A stretch of DNA of 64,000 bases from Adineta vaga (taxonomy: Eukaryota > Rotifera). Below, one piece after another: positions 1 through 10,972 of the stretch. A program made the position numbers and the translations under genes. The notes under the pieces were generated by a model. That model ran no database searches. It had not been told where the DNA came from and saw only the letters and a program-made list of their open reading frames with translations. Every line of letters starts with the position of its first letter. Position 1 is the first letter of the stretch. Location: the NCBI GenBank assembly GCA_021613535.1, contig CP075493.1, forward strand, positions 2,852,001 to 2,916,000, in the 5' to 3' direction.

Positions 1-625
1 CGAACAGTGTCTATATCGATTCTGAAATTCATTTTATTTATTTGATTTTTTCCATCATATTCATACTATTTGTAGAAAAAAAACCAAATACACTAAAAAC
101 GTCAACACCTGTTTATTCAAATTCTTATCTCATTGTTCTTGTTTGCGTATATTATTATTATTACTATTTTTCCATTTCTAACACAGATATTATACACTAC
201 CTTAACTGATTATTCGTAATGTCATTGTATGTAGATTGTTCTTCTTCTTTTTCTTCTTCTTCTTCTTCTACTACTTGGTTGAATTCATTTGTAGCCCTTT
301 TTCATATCGCTAAGCTGCGTTGCGCTGAATTTTCTCTTTAATAAAAAACATACGTGATCCTACATTCTTTCTTTCTTTCTTTTTGATTAAATTTAATTCG
401 AAACAGAGCTTCTATTCGTGTACATGACTATACGAACAAGTAGGACTGATAGTTAGGTTAGATGAACATTCTTACAATACATACATTTCTTTTTCAATAA
501 TATTTGTAGATTTTCTTAGTCGACAGTTAACATGTGATTATTTCTATTCGTCTTATCATGTGGTAGGTCACATAGTTTTAGTTTTATTAATTCATAGTTT
601 CACGTATTACAATTTCCGTCGTTAG
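1..625. other. Non-coding left flank
   Basis: I see no convincing coding exon here. The stretch is AT-rich with pyrimidine tracts and simple repeats: CTT-type at about 239-269 and CTTT-type at about 366-382. A splice-acceptor-like TTAG ends at 625, directly before the first recognisable exon of the pseudokinase gene. The stretch is therefore probably an intron or 5' leader of that gene, whose first exon and start codon I could not identify. Confidence 0.5.
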
Positions 626-2476
626 GCCATCGCGTTTTAAGCAATATTCTGTTGTTCAACAACAAGGAACTGATCATCATGAAACAGATACAAATTTAGC
701 TTTCACAATTCCTCGAGAATTTATTACTCGACAAGATTTAACATCCGGTTCTTTATTTCATGGTAGAATTCTACTGTAATATTGTTAATAAGAAAACAAA
801 TCTTGTCTTTCTTTTTATCTTAGGTGGTATTGACAGTCCATCAATCAATGCAATCGATCCTATATCAAAACAACCTGTACATATAACAAAATATCTTTGT
901 CTAAAATCAAAAACAAGTACTCCACAATATATAAATCATTTATATGAACGTATTCTTCTTACCAGTCATCTATCACATCCAAATGTTCGTCGAATTTTAT
1001 CTTGGTATATTGCTGATGCTTGTCTATATTCCATTACTGGTCTTATACAAGGTACATTACGTCATGCAATTCAATCGGAAACATTTACACTTGAACGTAT
1101 TGCTCGTTTATCATTACAAATTATCAATGGAACAATTTATTTACAATCCAAAGGTCTTTGTCCATTAACACCTTGGTAAAAATCATTTGTAATCAAAACA
1201 ATTGTCGACTTCTTTTTTCTTTCTTTCAGGTATACAACAAATATTGAATTAACACGTGATGATCGAATTCGATTATGTTCACCAACAATATCAACAACAA
1301 AATTAAATGGTGGTATTGTTCATCATCATCATCTATGGAGACATGCACCAGAAAGTTTAATTCGAATGATTATTGAAAATGAATCTCTCGTTAAGTATGT
1401 TGAATATGATTGTCCTTGATTTGCATTCGAAAAGACTTTGTTTTCCTATCTATTCAAGGCAGTTTCTATTTTTCACAACTAGTCACAGTTTCTTCAGGCT
1501 AAAAATAACATTACAGATGAAGTATTGATGTAAAAAAAGGTCTGTTTATCTATTTGTTTTTTTACAAACAAAAGTCAATGAGATTCTTAAAAGTAACATT
1601 TTTCTCTACGCCAAAACTGTTACTATTTTTAGTCATCATGTTTTGAGTTACTCTCTTCTTCAATACATGACTTTTCAAAGAATAAACAATAGTTCGAATT
1701 GATCAAGGACACATCTATGAAATATGATTCATCATTATCAAATAGTTAATAAATATTTTCGTAGTCCTACTCGTTTTATTAACATTCCATGAATTGATTG
1801 ATGTCTTTGTTTTAGTATTGGATCATTCGATAATTCAAAAGAAGATGTTTGGTCAATTGCTTGTATCATTGTTGAAATGATGATTAATACAATCTTATTT
1901 CGTCCACCAAACGATGATCCACATTTACAATTACTTCATATTGTTCAATTAGTTGGTGGTTTAACAACATCTTTAATCGATTGTTTTCCAATGCATGTTA
2001 AACAAATATTTTCCAATAGAAAATGTGATAGTCATCAACAACGTCTTAATCGTTTATTAAGACAAATTTTTAGTCAATATGCAATTCATGCAAATGATTA
2101 TAATAGAAAAGATCATCTCTATGATTTATTAAAACATATGTTTCAATTTCAATCTGATAAACGTATTGATTTACAATCCTTAATTGAACATCCATTTTAT
2201 TCATTAAATTCAAATAAAATTTGTTTAACTAAACCTCCTCGATTAAATTTCTTAAAACTTCAAACGTCATCAATGCGTATCGATGATCTTGTTCATCTAT
2301 GTACGAGACTTCATTTAGAACAATCACGATGGATGTTAACATTAAAAGAACGTTGTCTTTTAGAATTGATTTTACATATCGATAATTTCAATCAATTAGA
2401 TTTCTCTCAATATGGTTTAAGTCAATCATTACAAAACGAACTTGAAAGACTTACTTACTTTTTAACGGGTTATTAA
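626..2476 (+). CDS. Divergent protein-kinase-like (pseudokinase) gene, 5' end not resolved
   Basis: Four exons can be joined in frame: 626-762, 824-1175, 1230-1394 and 1816-2476, giving about 437 residues to the stop. The second exon resembles a kinase N-lobe and helix C/E region, with a HPNV stretch. The third replaces the catalytic loop and DFG segment with sequence lacking HRD and DFG. The fourth has the helix-F motif EDVWS and a C-lobe ending near a KRIDLQSLIEHPF stretch. Missing catalytic motifs point to a pseudokinase. The order of segments, including a TKPP stretch after the C-lobe, reminds me of the N-terminal kinase-like part of TBCK, but no TBC or rhodanese domain follows before the stop. 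The third intron (1395-1815) is unusually long for this window. The start codon is unknown, and RYK-like or another kinase group remains possible. Confidence 0.6.
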
Positions 2477-2866
2477 TCAATCAATGTATTATAGTTTTTC
2501 TTTCTTTTCTTATAAATTATCTCATTCGATCATCTGAAGCATAACATGTAAATGTGTAATATTCAAATTATATATATACGTTAAGCAACGAATCTAAAAG
2601 TTAGTTTTTTATTATGAAAAGAACATTGTTTATGTCAATTGAATGATAAAACAAAAGATAGTTTGGTGCCTTTTCTCTCTCTTTCTTTTATGTAATATGT
2701 ATGTCTCTATTTTATTTCATGTATACTCGTTTTATTTCTTTCTGGAGAAAAAAAAGAACAGAACAGGTGGCAAAGCTCTTCCAGAGCAAAACACAGATAA
2801 TCATGATTTTATGTTCTTGTTTTTAGATATGAAAAGTTAAAATCTCAAACATCTGAAACATTCAAC
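2477..2866. other. Gap between the pseudokinase and MTHFSD-like genes
   Basis: AT-rich spacer with T-rich runs. A good acceptor-like sequence (TTTTTAG) ends at 2826, about 40 nt before the chosen MTHFSD-like start, so a 5' leader intron, a short upstream exon or a trans-splice site is possible. No independent gene is seen. Confidence 0.4.
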
Positions 2867-4549
2867 ATGAAGCTGATGTTTTTTCCGGTGACGATGATCG
2901 AAGAATTTCCTCATGTTTTACTCTATTATAATTTTTCGAGGAAACGTGATCGTTATTTTCTTTCACCATTTGAAGTCGAAATTTCCAAACATGGTTCACA
3001 ACGAACTGTGTGTGACATCATTCGTTCATCTGATTTCCTTTGTGGTCTTCTTAATATTAATCGACCAACAATATTAAAACAGATTACAACAAATATCATT
3101 TCTACCGGTTCAATTACAACAGAGACGAACTTAACATCAACATCTGATACTTGTGAAAAATCTAGTCGACGTGCTTTATCTTGTTCAACAGCGACAGGAA
3201 TCAATAATTCAAATGATCTTCTATTAACAATGATTGAAGAAAAATTGGATTTTAAACATAAATGTATGTTCTATTCAACTGGCCCAACATCTGATCTATG
3301 CAGTAAGAAAAATAAATCTCGACTAAATTTCTTTATTCAGACTTTTCTTGTTGAATTTATAGTCTGTGCTTTGGATGTTGACCATAATTCATCAGTTTTA
3401 TGTAATGCTATTGGTTATTCCAATTTACAAACAGACGAAGAATTAATAGTAGAAAAATCCAATAATACAGATGATAAAAATAAAAAAACACGTCATCAAC
3501 ATCGACAATATATTCATCAATGGATATGCATTCGAGATGTCATTGATAGTTTAATTACATGTAATCATATACTTAAAAGTAAAAATATTCAGGAAATTCT
3601 TGTGAAAATGGATCTTTGGCATAAAGAACGCTATCAAACAAAAGATAATCAGATAAAATCTGACAGAACATCCATGACAGATATAAAATTATTCAAGGGT
3701 AAAGCACGACAACTTATTTGGGATTTAATGGAAATGAAGTAAAAAAAAGAATCCATTTTTGTTTTCATTCATCTTAATGATAAATTATTTTTAGAAATGA
3801 AGTACGTTTTCCACGTCCATCTCATGGTCGAATACCGAATTTTCGATATTGTGAATTAGCAGCAGAAAATGTTACTGGTTTAGAATGTTTTCAACGAGCA
3901 CGTGTTATTAAAATCAATCCATCACTTGCTCAGGAACCACTTCGATATTTAACATTAACTTATAATAAAGTTTTATTAACACCTACACCGGCACTTGGTT
4001 TGTATACTATTTGATTCGTTTTTATCTGGAATGAGTAGATTTTCTTTTTCAGAATCGGTATTTTTCTATAAATTAGATCCAAAATTTTTACGACGAAATC
4101 AATTAGAATGGGCAGCAACAAAAACGGGTGCTGCTGAATTAGGTACTGCACTTCAATTAACATCGCTGAAACAAATACATGTTGATATAGTTATCGTTGC
4201 ATCAGTTGTTGTTAATCCAATAACAGGTGCACGTCTTGGTAAAGGTAAAGGTTATGCCGATTTAGAATATGCTATTATGTCACAAATGGGTTGTGTTACA
4301 AATGAAACAGTTGTGATTACAACATGTCATGAAAGTCAATTAATCAATGATTTACCAAATGATATCATGGAAGAACATGATTTAGCTGTTGATATTATTG
4401 TTACACCCAAACGATACATTTATACCAAACGTGTATTTCAACGTCCAGAACGTGTTTATTGGAATAAAATTGATTCCGATATGATTACAACTATTCCTGT
4501 TTTACAAGAATTAAAACGATTAGAAGAACAAGATATTATCAAGCAATAA
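2867..4549 (+). CDS. MTHFSD: MTHFSD-like protein (5-formyl-THF cyclo-ligase fold) with novel N-terminal extension
   Basis: Three exons (2867-3738, 3795-3997, 4053-4549) join in frame to 523 residues. From about residue 280 the sequence follows MTHFS-domain proteins: IWDLME, a FPRPxHGRIPNF stretch, GKGKGYADLEYA (the nucleotide-binding glycine-rich region of the cyclo-ligase fold) and EEHDLAVDIIVTP. The animal MTHFSD protein normally carries a C-terminal RRM. Here the protein stops soon after the cyclo-ligase-like domain, so the RRM is absent. The roughly 270 residues before the domain are not recognised: they include a SRKRDRYFLSPFEVEI stretch, a Ser/Thr-rich linker and a basic stretch. An internal Met about 20 codons before the end of exon 1 would give a conventional short protein, so the extension could instead be a separate or mis-assigned part. 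Family call is strong; the start is weak. Confidence 0.8.
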
Positions 4550-5639
4550 AAAGAAGAAATATATATATGTACATTGTCAGATGAATCAATTAAAGATAAG
4601 AATAATACGTATAGTCTCATTGAATAATGATCAAACAAAAGATTCCTCATATTTTTATTCTCATTCCGGTTCCTTAACATTTATTTTTCGAATACCATAT
4701 TGTTGTTTCGTTACTTATTCTTTTTCGTTCGTTCATTGTTGTTGTGACTTATCAATAACAGAAGATTGACAAAAAAAAACAATAATCTAATGTTGTTTTG
4801 TTTGTTTTCATTGTTTTAGTTAGATAGTTATATATATATAATAAATATATGTATTTATGTTAAATTGAAAATTGATTATCAACGACTGCGCATTGTTACG
4901 TAGAGCAAAGCACTTGACTCTTACAGTTACACATACATGTCAATGATTTCAATCCCATTTTCATATAATAGAGGAAAAGAAAATGCCATTTTATTTACAG
5001 ATACATTCTTTGTAAGTGTAAAAATCACGATCAATACAGAATTTGTTATTTACATTGTAAATAATTAATCAACAACAAATCATTTATTTGTGTAACTATG
5101 AGACGTTTTGAATTCTTTCTTTTCTGACAATAATAGTTCATACAATCTTTTTTTTAAATAATATATAAAACCTTGAGAAACAAAACGTTTTCTACTCTTA
5201 TATTTTAATATAATCACATATTCCATTGGTATTAAAAACGTCAATGTTCAATGTCATGTCTAGATACATTATGCATTAAATAATTCATACAATTTTAAAG
5301 TTAAATGAAGATTTCGATACTGTTCTATCATCTTCGAAGACTATTCAAAACATAATACAAAATAAAAAAACACGAAGAATAGATTTCTTTTTATGAATAA
5401 AGATTGTTGATTGTTACTACATTGCCGATGATTCCTGTTCGCTTTCTTCTTTTTCACTACAACGATTTCTCACGACGTTAATCAAACATGTAGTTAAAAG
5501 TAAAAAGTAGAAAAAAAAGAAAGAAAAAATCGACATCAGTTGTAGCGGCGACAACGATTAGAGACATATTTTCTTTCTTTTTCTTTTTCTTTCTTTTTTT
5601 TTGTCTTATTTAACCATTCACCAAATCTTCTAACCGCAA
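4550..5639. other. Intergenic region, nothing recognised
   Basis: About 1.1 kb of AT-rich sequence between two same-strand genes. It has homopolymer tracts, short TA repeats near 4830 and a long T/C-rich tract (about 5570-5602) just before the next start. I found no coding exon, tRNA or clear repeat element. Confidence 0.5.
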
Positions 5640-7397
5640 ATGACTTACCGTTCGAAAATACCATCATTTGATGTTCACTATTGTCAAATATGTTCAACAT
5701 CAGATCTTCAAAATAAAAATCCCTATTTAGCATGTTTTACATGTAATCATTGTAATTTAGCAATGTGTTATGAATGTTTTGAAAAACATACAAGTCAACT
5801 TGTCGGTGAATATACTCAATTACAAGAACGTTTTTCACAATTAGCAAATCTTTTCGATGATAAACGACAATTTCTTGAACAATTTCAAGATAATTGTATA
5901 CGTAGTGTTAATGCCGTATTTGATGAAGCAATACATGATCTTGATAATCTTCGATATGAAAGTATAAATTATGTTCGAAAACAATTTAATGATGCAGAAG
6001 TAAGAGTTCCTTTTTTTCTCAATCGATAGATCTACTGAGAATTATTTTGTTAGAGAATTATGTCAGAATTGATGGATAATTTATTGCCAATAATCACTAA
6101 AACTCAACAAAATTGGTCTCGTGATGGTGTAACAAAAAATCTTATGGTTGAATTTGAACATCAACAAAAACAAATCAATGATATTGAAAATCGTTTAGAA
6201 ATATTTTCATCACCAAATTTACAAATTAAAATGTCAACATATCCAAGAAATAATCTTGATTTACAATGTCAATTACTCTTAAGTTCATATTCAACAACAA
6301 ATAAATTCTCTCATAATTATCCAGGTAAAATTATGTCAACTCGATGTTCATATGCGAAAGATCAAGAATTACATAATGATAAAATTGATGTTGAAACTGA
6401 AATTGAAGAATTTATTGAACATGTTTTAGCAAATAAACAAATTCAAACAGATCCTATTATTGATTCAAGTATAGATATAGATGATGAGAATGAATTGAGT
6501 CTTTTAACTGAAACGGAACAAATTAATCAACGAATTAATAATGAAAATTGTTTAAGTGGACGTTTTATTCAACAACAAACAATATTAACGAGAAATGAAG
6601 TCGATCGAATTGCAAGTGATGGTGAAAATCTCTTGTATTTTTCTGATACATCAAAATCGATTTGTTACATAACAAATATTGTTTCAACGCGTCAAGCAAA
6701 TGGTACATCGATAACAGAAGAAATATCTTGTCATTGGCCTCATCAACCTATTATTGATTTAATTTATTCTCCTGGTTCATCTCAATTTCTTTGTGCAACA
6801 AAAACTGGTATTTATTCATGTACAATTAAAGATTCAACTATTGATATACGTATGGAATTAGTACAGTTATGGTCCTATGTAAGAATATCAGCGAATGAAA
6901 AAGCCATATGGCTTTGGTCGGATACTCCACGTACAAGTCAATTACGAACATATTTACCAAAAACATTTGAATGTATAAAAATTTTTGATTTAAAAAATTA
7001 TCCACGTTTTTTAGATAATAGTACAACATTTTCTGTACATACAAATATTCTTGCAACTGTATTTCAATTTAACAAAACTTCTGATTCAATATCTTCTCGA
7101 AAATATTTTCATTTAACATTTTGTGATATAAAAGATTTACATGAATTATGTACAATACAATTAGGTGAATGTAATGTGGATCATGAAATTCGTCACAATG
7201 AAGATGGTTTAGTTTTTATTACAAATGGAAAGAAAAAATTATGGATTGTTGATCAATTTGGAAGAAAAGAATATGTGAAATTATATCGTCTAGGACGTGC
7301 ATTAACATTACATAAGAAAAATCAAATTATTATTGCAAATGGTACTCAACAATTACAATGTGTTGAACATGTACAAGATGATAATGGGATCAGTTAA
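5640..7397 (+). CDS. B-box zinc-finger / coiled-coil protein (TRIM-like without RING)
   Basis: Two exons (5640-5999, 6054-7397) give 567 residues. Residues about 15-55 hold a Cys-rich finger spaced C-x2-C ... C-x2-C-x2-C-x4-C-x2-C-x3-H, as in B-boxes. A helical, Gln/Glu/Leu-rich stretch follows, typical of the B-box coiled-coil region. There is no RING finger before it. The C-terminal 300 residues contain repeated short strands (for example DGENLLYFSD and a later EDGLVFITNGKKKLWIVD) that could form a beta-propeller of NHL or WD type, but I cannot count blades reliably. A role as an E3-type or scaffold protein is inference only. The single 54-nt intron keeps the frame exactly. Confidence 0.75.
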
Positions 7398-7428
7398 ACA
7401 CACATTGAGCAAATATTTCTATTTATCT

Positions 7429-7463
7429 GTGTGTGTGATTGTGTGTGTGTGTGTGTGTGTTGT
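7429..7463. repeat. (GT)n microsatellite
   Basis: A run of GT dinucleotides with one ATT interruption, in the 3' flank of the B-box gene. Confidence 0.9.
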
Positions 7464-8043
7464 TTCTAATAACCTTGAGAGAAAAGAAAACAAAAATCCT
7501 ATTTGAAGTAGTATAGATGCATTTGTGAAGTACATATATATAAATATAAATGTTTAAAATGTTTATGGGCTCTATTGATTAGCAGTTGTTTTCTTTTGGT
7601 CTATCAGTAGAATGAAGCAGGAAGAAACGGTTCGTTTGATATGTTAATGTGAAAACACTATGAAATAGTTCAAGCCGATTTCCTTAATGATTTATTAGAA
7701 ATGTATTCAATCGATCATCTAATGAATGTATTGTTGGTGTGGGTCTGGGAGCGAGTAATAATTGTTCTTACATCTACAGCTAACTATACTATTCTTCAAA
7801 AACAGTAATTTTCCATTCGAATGTTTCGTGAAACTTCGATATTTCCGAAACTAAAGTATGAGAACACAAATCCTATTGTAGTCTTACTTACTTCTTCAAG
7901 GTGTATCTATTGTTAAAAGATTAGATTCAGACGGTTTAAACATCTCAGGATATTCTCTCGTTTGTTATTAGATTCGGCAGTGCAATTCTATTGATTGATT
8001 AAAAAACTTCGGTGCAATAACACTAAATAAGCTAAACGTACTG

Positions 8044-8061
8044 ATATATATATATATATAT
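8044..8061. repeat. (AT)n microsatellite
   Basis: Nine uninterrupted AT units in intergenic sequence. Confidence 0.9.
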
Positions 8062-8487
8062 AAAGCAATGTCGTCCAAGATCTATCTGTTCATGTGGAAC
8101 AATAAAAACACCGTCGTATGCACACTATTATAATGAAATTATGACCATGTTTGAAATCGTGTTCAGACTGAACCTTTTGACCTGAGTATTAGAAAAATTC
8201 CTGATTTTGTCTCCTTCTAGTTTCTAAAATTTAGTTTTGGTTGGGAACCCTGTAATCAATATAAAACGACGACATCATTGTACCATGCATCCGTTGGAAA
8301 CTTCACTAACCAATCATGTTTGTTACATGTATTTTTAGTTGAAGCGATTTCTCAAGCTGATGAACTCAATTATTCGTTGTATTATTAATGAACGATAATT
8401 CATCCAACAATGCTAAAGATTTATTTTAAGTTATTATAAAAGATCAAAGTGTTATAATGTAGATGATTGCTAATTCTTTTCTTCTAG

Positions 8488-10830
8488 ATGACAACAGTTT
8501 TATCATTAAATGAAGATGTACTTTATATTATACGATCAAAATGTTCATCATCAATTGATATATGGCATTTTCTTCTTGCACTCAATTATGAAGCATCTAC
8601 AATAAGTAATTTACGTGCTTTCTGGAGGTGAAATTCGTGTATTTTTCTTTTGATTTGATAAAAACTTCGTTTGATTTATATCTTCTAGTCGTATTCGATT
8701 ATCTTCATTGCACAATATGACGACATTATTCTCATTTATCAAACAAATTTCCATGTATTGTGTTGATCTTCGAATTGATAATCTAAATTGGATGATTGTG
8801 ACTGATCTTCGTCGTTTACTCTCATATTTTCGTTTATTAGTATCGTTCCATACTGGAAATGTAGTCCTATCTAAAAGTACATTGATTAACGATGTACAAA
8901 CTCTTTTTCCCTTTCTAAAATATATTACTCTACTGATCTCTCTGGATGATGTATCTGAATCGTCATTAACTATTCGACGAAGTACAATTACAGACGATAC
9001 ATTGGAAGGAATATGTGCCACATTAAATGGAATGAAACATCTTGAACATATTTCATTAGTATTACAAAACAAAAAAGGTAATTAGAGGCATAATTTAATA
9101 GATAAATGATTTATCTTCTAGGAGGATGTCTTCCGGATTCCAGTGTGCGAATATGTTTTCGTTCGGTATGTGCATTTATTTCTACAATGACGAATAATTG
9201 TACATTAATATCAATGGAAGAGAATGGATATGATATTAAAGAACGATTTCTATCGAATGATACTACCGAAGGAACATGTTTTGGATCGATAAATTTATCT
9301 TTAATGAATACAATCAAACATTTAATTATCTCTTTTCGACGAATGACAATTGCTAATTTAATATTAGAAATAAAAGATTCAAAACAAGAAAAATTATTAA
9401 TTGAAACTTTAGTTTTACCGTGTATTCCATCGACATCGAATTCGATTGAGATTCTTGATATGAATCAATTGATAATATTAGATATTGGATATGTTAATCT
9501 AAAAAATCGAGAAGAATTAACACGTCTCGATGAGTTACTACAATGTCATCGACAATATCATTCACTACGAAATTTAAATTTGAATTTAAATGAATGGCAA
9601 TCAACGAAACTTGTTATACAATGGCAAAACGAAGAGATTAAACAAACAACACAATTTAGTTCAATATTTGAAAATTGTTTTGATCCATTGAATACATCAG
9701 ATGAAGTAGATACAACGAAACAAACAATTGTATTAGATCAATTCATCGATGAATTTCTTCTTGAATTTACCGATGATACTCAATCGACAATCTTTCAACT
9801 ATCTTTCAATTATTCTTGGGTAACAAAATTAACCAATTTGAATCTTACTGGTATTCATTGTCATTCGATTGATTTGAAATATCTATTCAATTCTTTGTTA
9901 TTACTTCGATCATTAAGTCTTTCACCATGTTTACTTATACATATTGATCAATTAGAATGTCATTGTCAATCTACATCTCTTCCATACACAATTCATTCTT
10001 TAAATACAAATCTTCTTTCACTCAATCTTGTCTCTCATTTATCCAATTTAAAAGAATCATGTCCAATATTTCTCGAACATTATAAACTTCATTCCATTCG
10101 TCATTCATCAATTCATCAATATTTAAAAACAAATGAAACATTATTTCATTACGAATCATTTATTCATTCGATTATTCGAACAATATTTCAAACATTAGAT
10201 TTACATCATTTGAGTATTCGAATACCCAATTATGAATTAAATATAGATGATCTTAATCTACAAGAAAATAATCATCTTGAAACTTTATTATTTGATGTTA
10301 AAATACCGATAACATTTCATTCCAAATTAACACGACTTTATTCAATGAATTGTTTTAATAATCTACGACGATTTCTACTTCTAAGTGAAAATGAATTTCA
10401 ATTAACACCATTACTTCTCGATCGATTTCGTTCATTAGAAATCATTGAAATTCTTTCGATGAATTGTCATTTAAATCGATCAACAATACAATATCTTGAA
10501 AAAGTTCTCAAACCAAATAATTATTCAAATTTAAATACATTTCGTCTTTGGATAACAAGTGTCGATGCCAATCATTTATTAAAACATTTACATAAAACAG
10601 TTCGATTAGCTTTTGAAAAAGTTAAACCAGGTTTTATTTTTGATATATCCATTGTTAATCCATCTTCAAGATCGTTTCCAATACGAAAATCGATTCTATA
10701 TGATAGAACACATGATATTCATCGATACTTTCATTCTCTATTATCAACTCATAGTTATCAACTTTCGATTATCTATCCAAGTTATTTGAATTCAAAAATA
10801 TTGTATAGTGAACACAATTTTGATAAATAA
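8488..10830 (+). CDS. Large F-box/LRR-like protein
   Basis: Three exons (8488-8627, 8689-9077, 9122-10830) encode 745 residues. The first 45 residues (LNEDVLYIIRSKC ... IWHFLLALNY) have the pattern of a degenerate F-box, the SKP1-binding helix bundle. The rest has many Leu-rich segments of roughly 25-30 residues (for example LTNLNLTG and LRSLSLSPC) that look like irregular leucine-rich repeats. An F-box plus LRR layout suggests a substrate adaptor of an SCF ubiquitin ligase, which is inference. The start ATG lies directly after an acceptor-like CTTCTAG. The stop is only 142 bp from the convergent stop of the TASOR-family gene. Confidence 0.65.
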
Positions 10831-10972
10831 AGTCTTTCTTTTAATCTGTTTATTTACATAATATACTAGCAAGGAAAGTCTCTTCATTCAGATATGAAAG
10901 ATGTGCGTTTTGTTTTTAAATAGAACCAAAGAAAAAAAAGCGGAAAATATCGAAAACAAAATAAAGGTTTTT

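Larger units (their letters stand above)
7398..8487. other. Intergenic region with GT and TA microsatellites
   Basis: About 1.1 kb, AT-rich. It holds an interrupted GT tract (about 7429-7463) just after the B-box gene stop and an AT tract at about 8044-8061. The final bases before 8488 form a clear acceptor-like TTTTCTTCTAG abutting the next ATG. No gene is seen. Confidence 0.55.
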
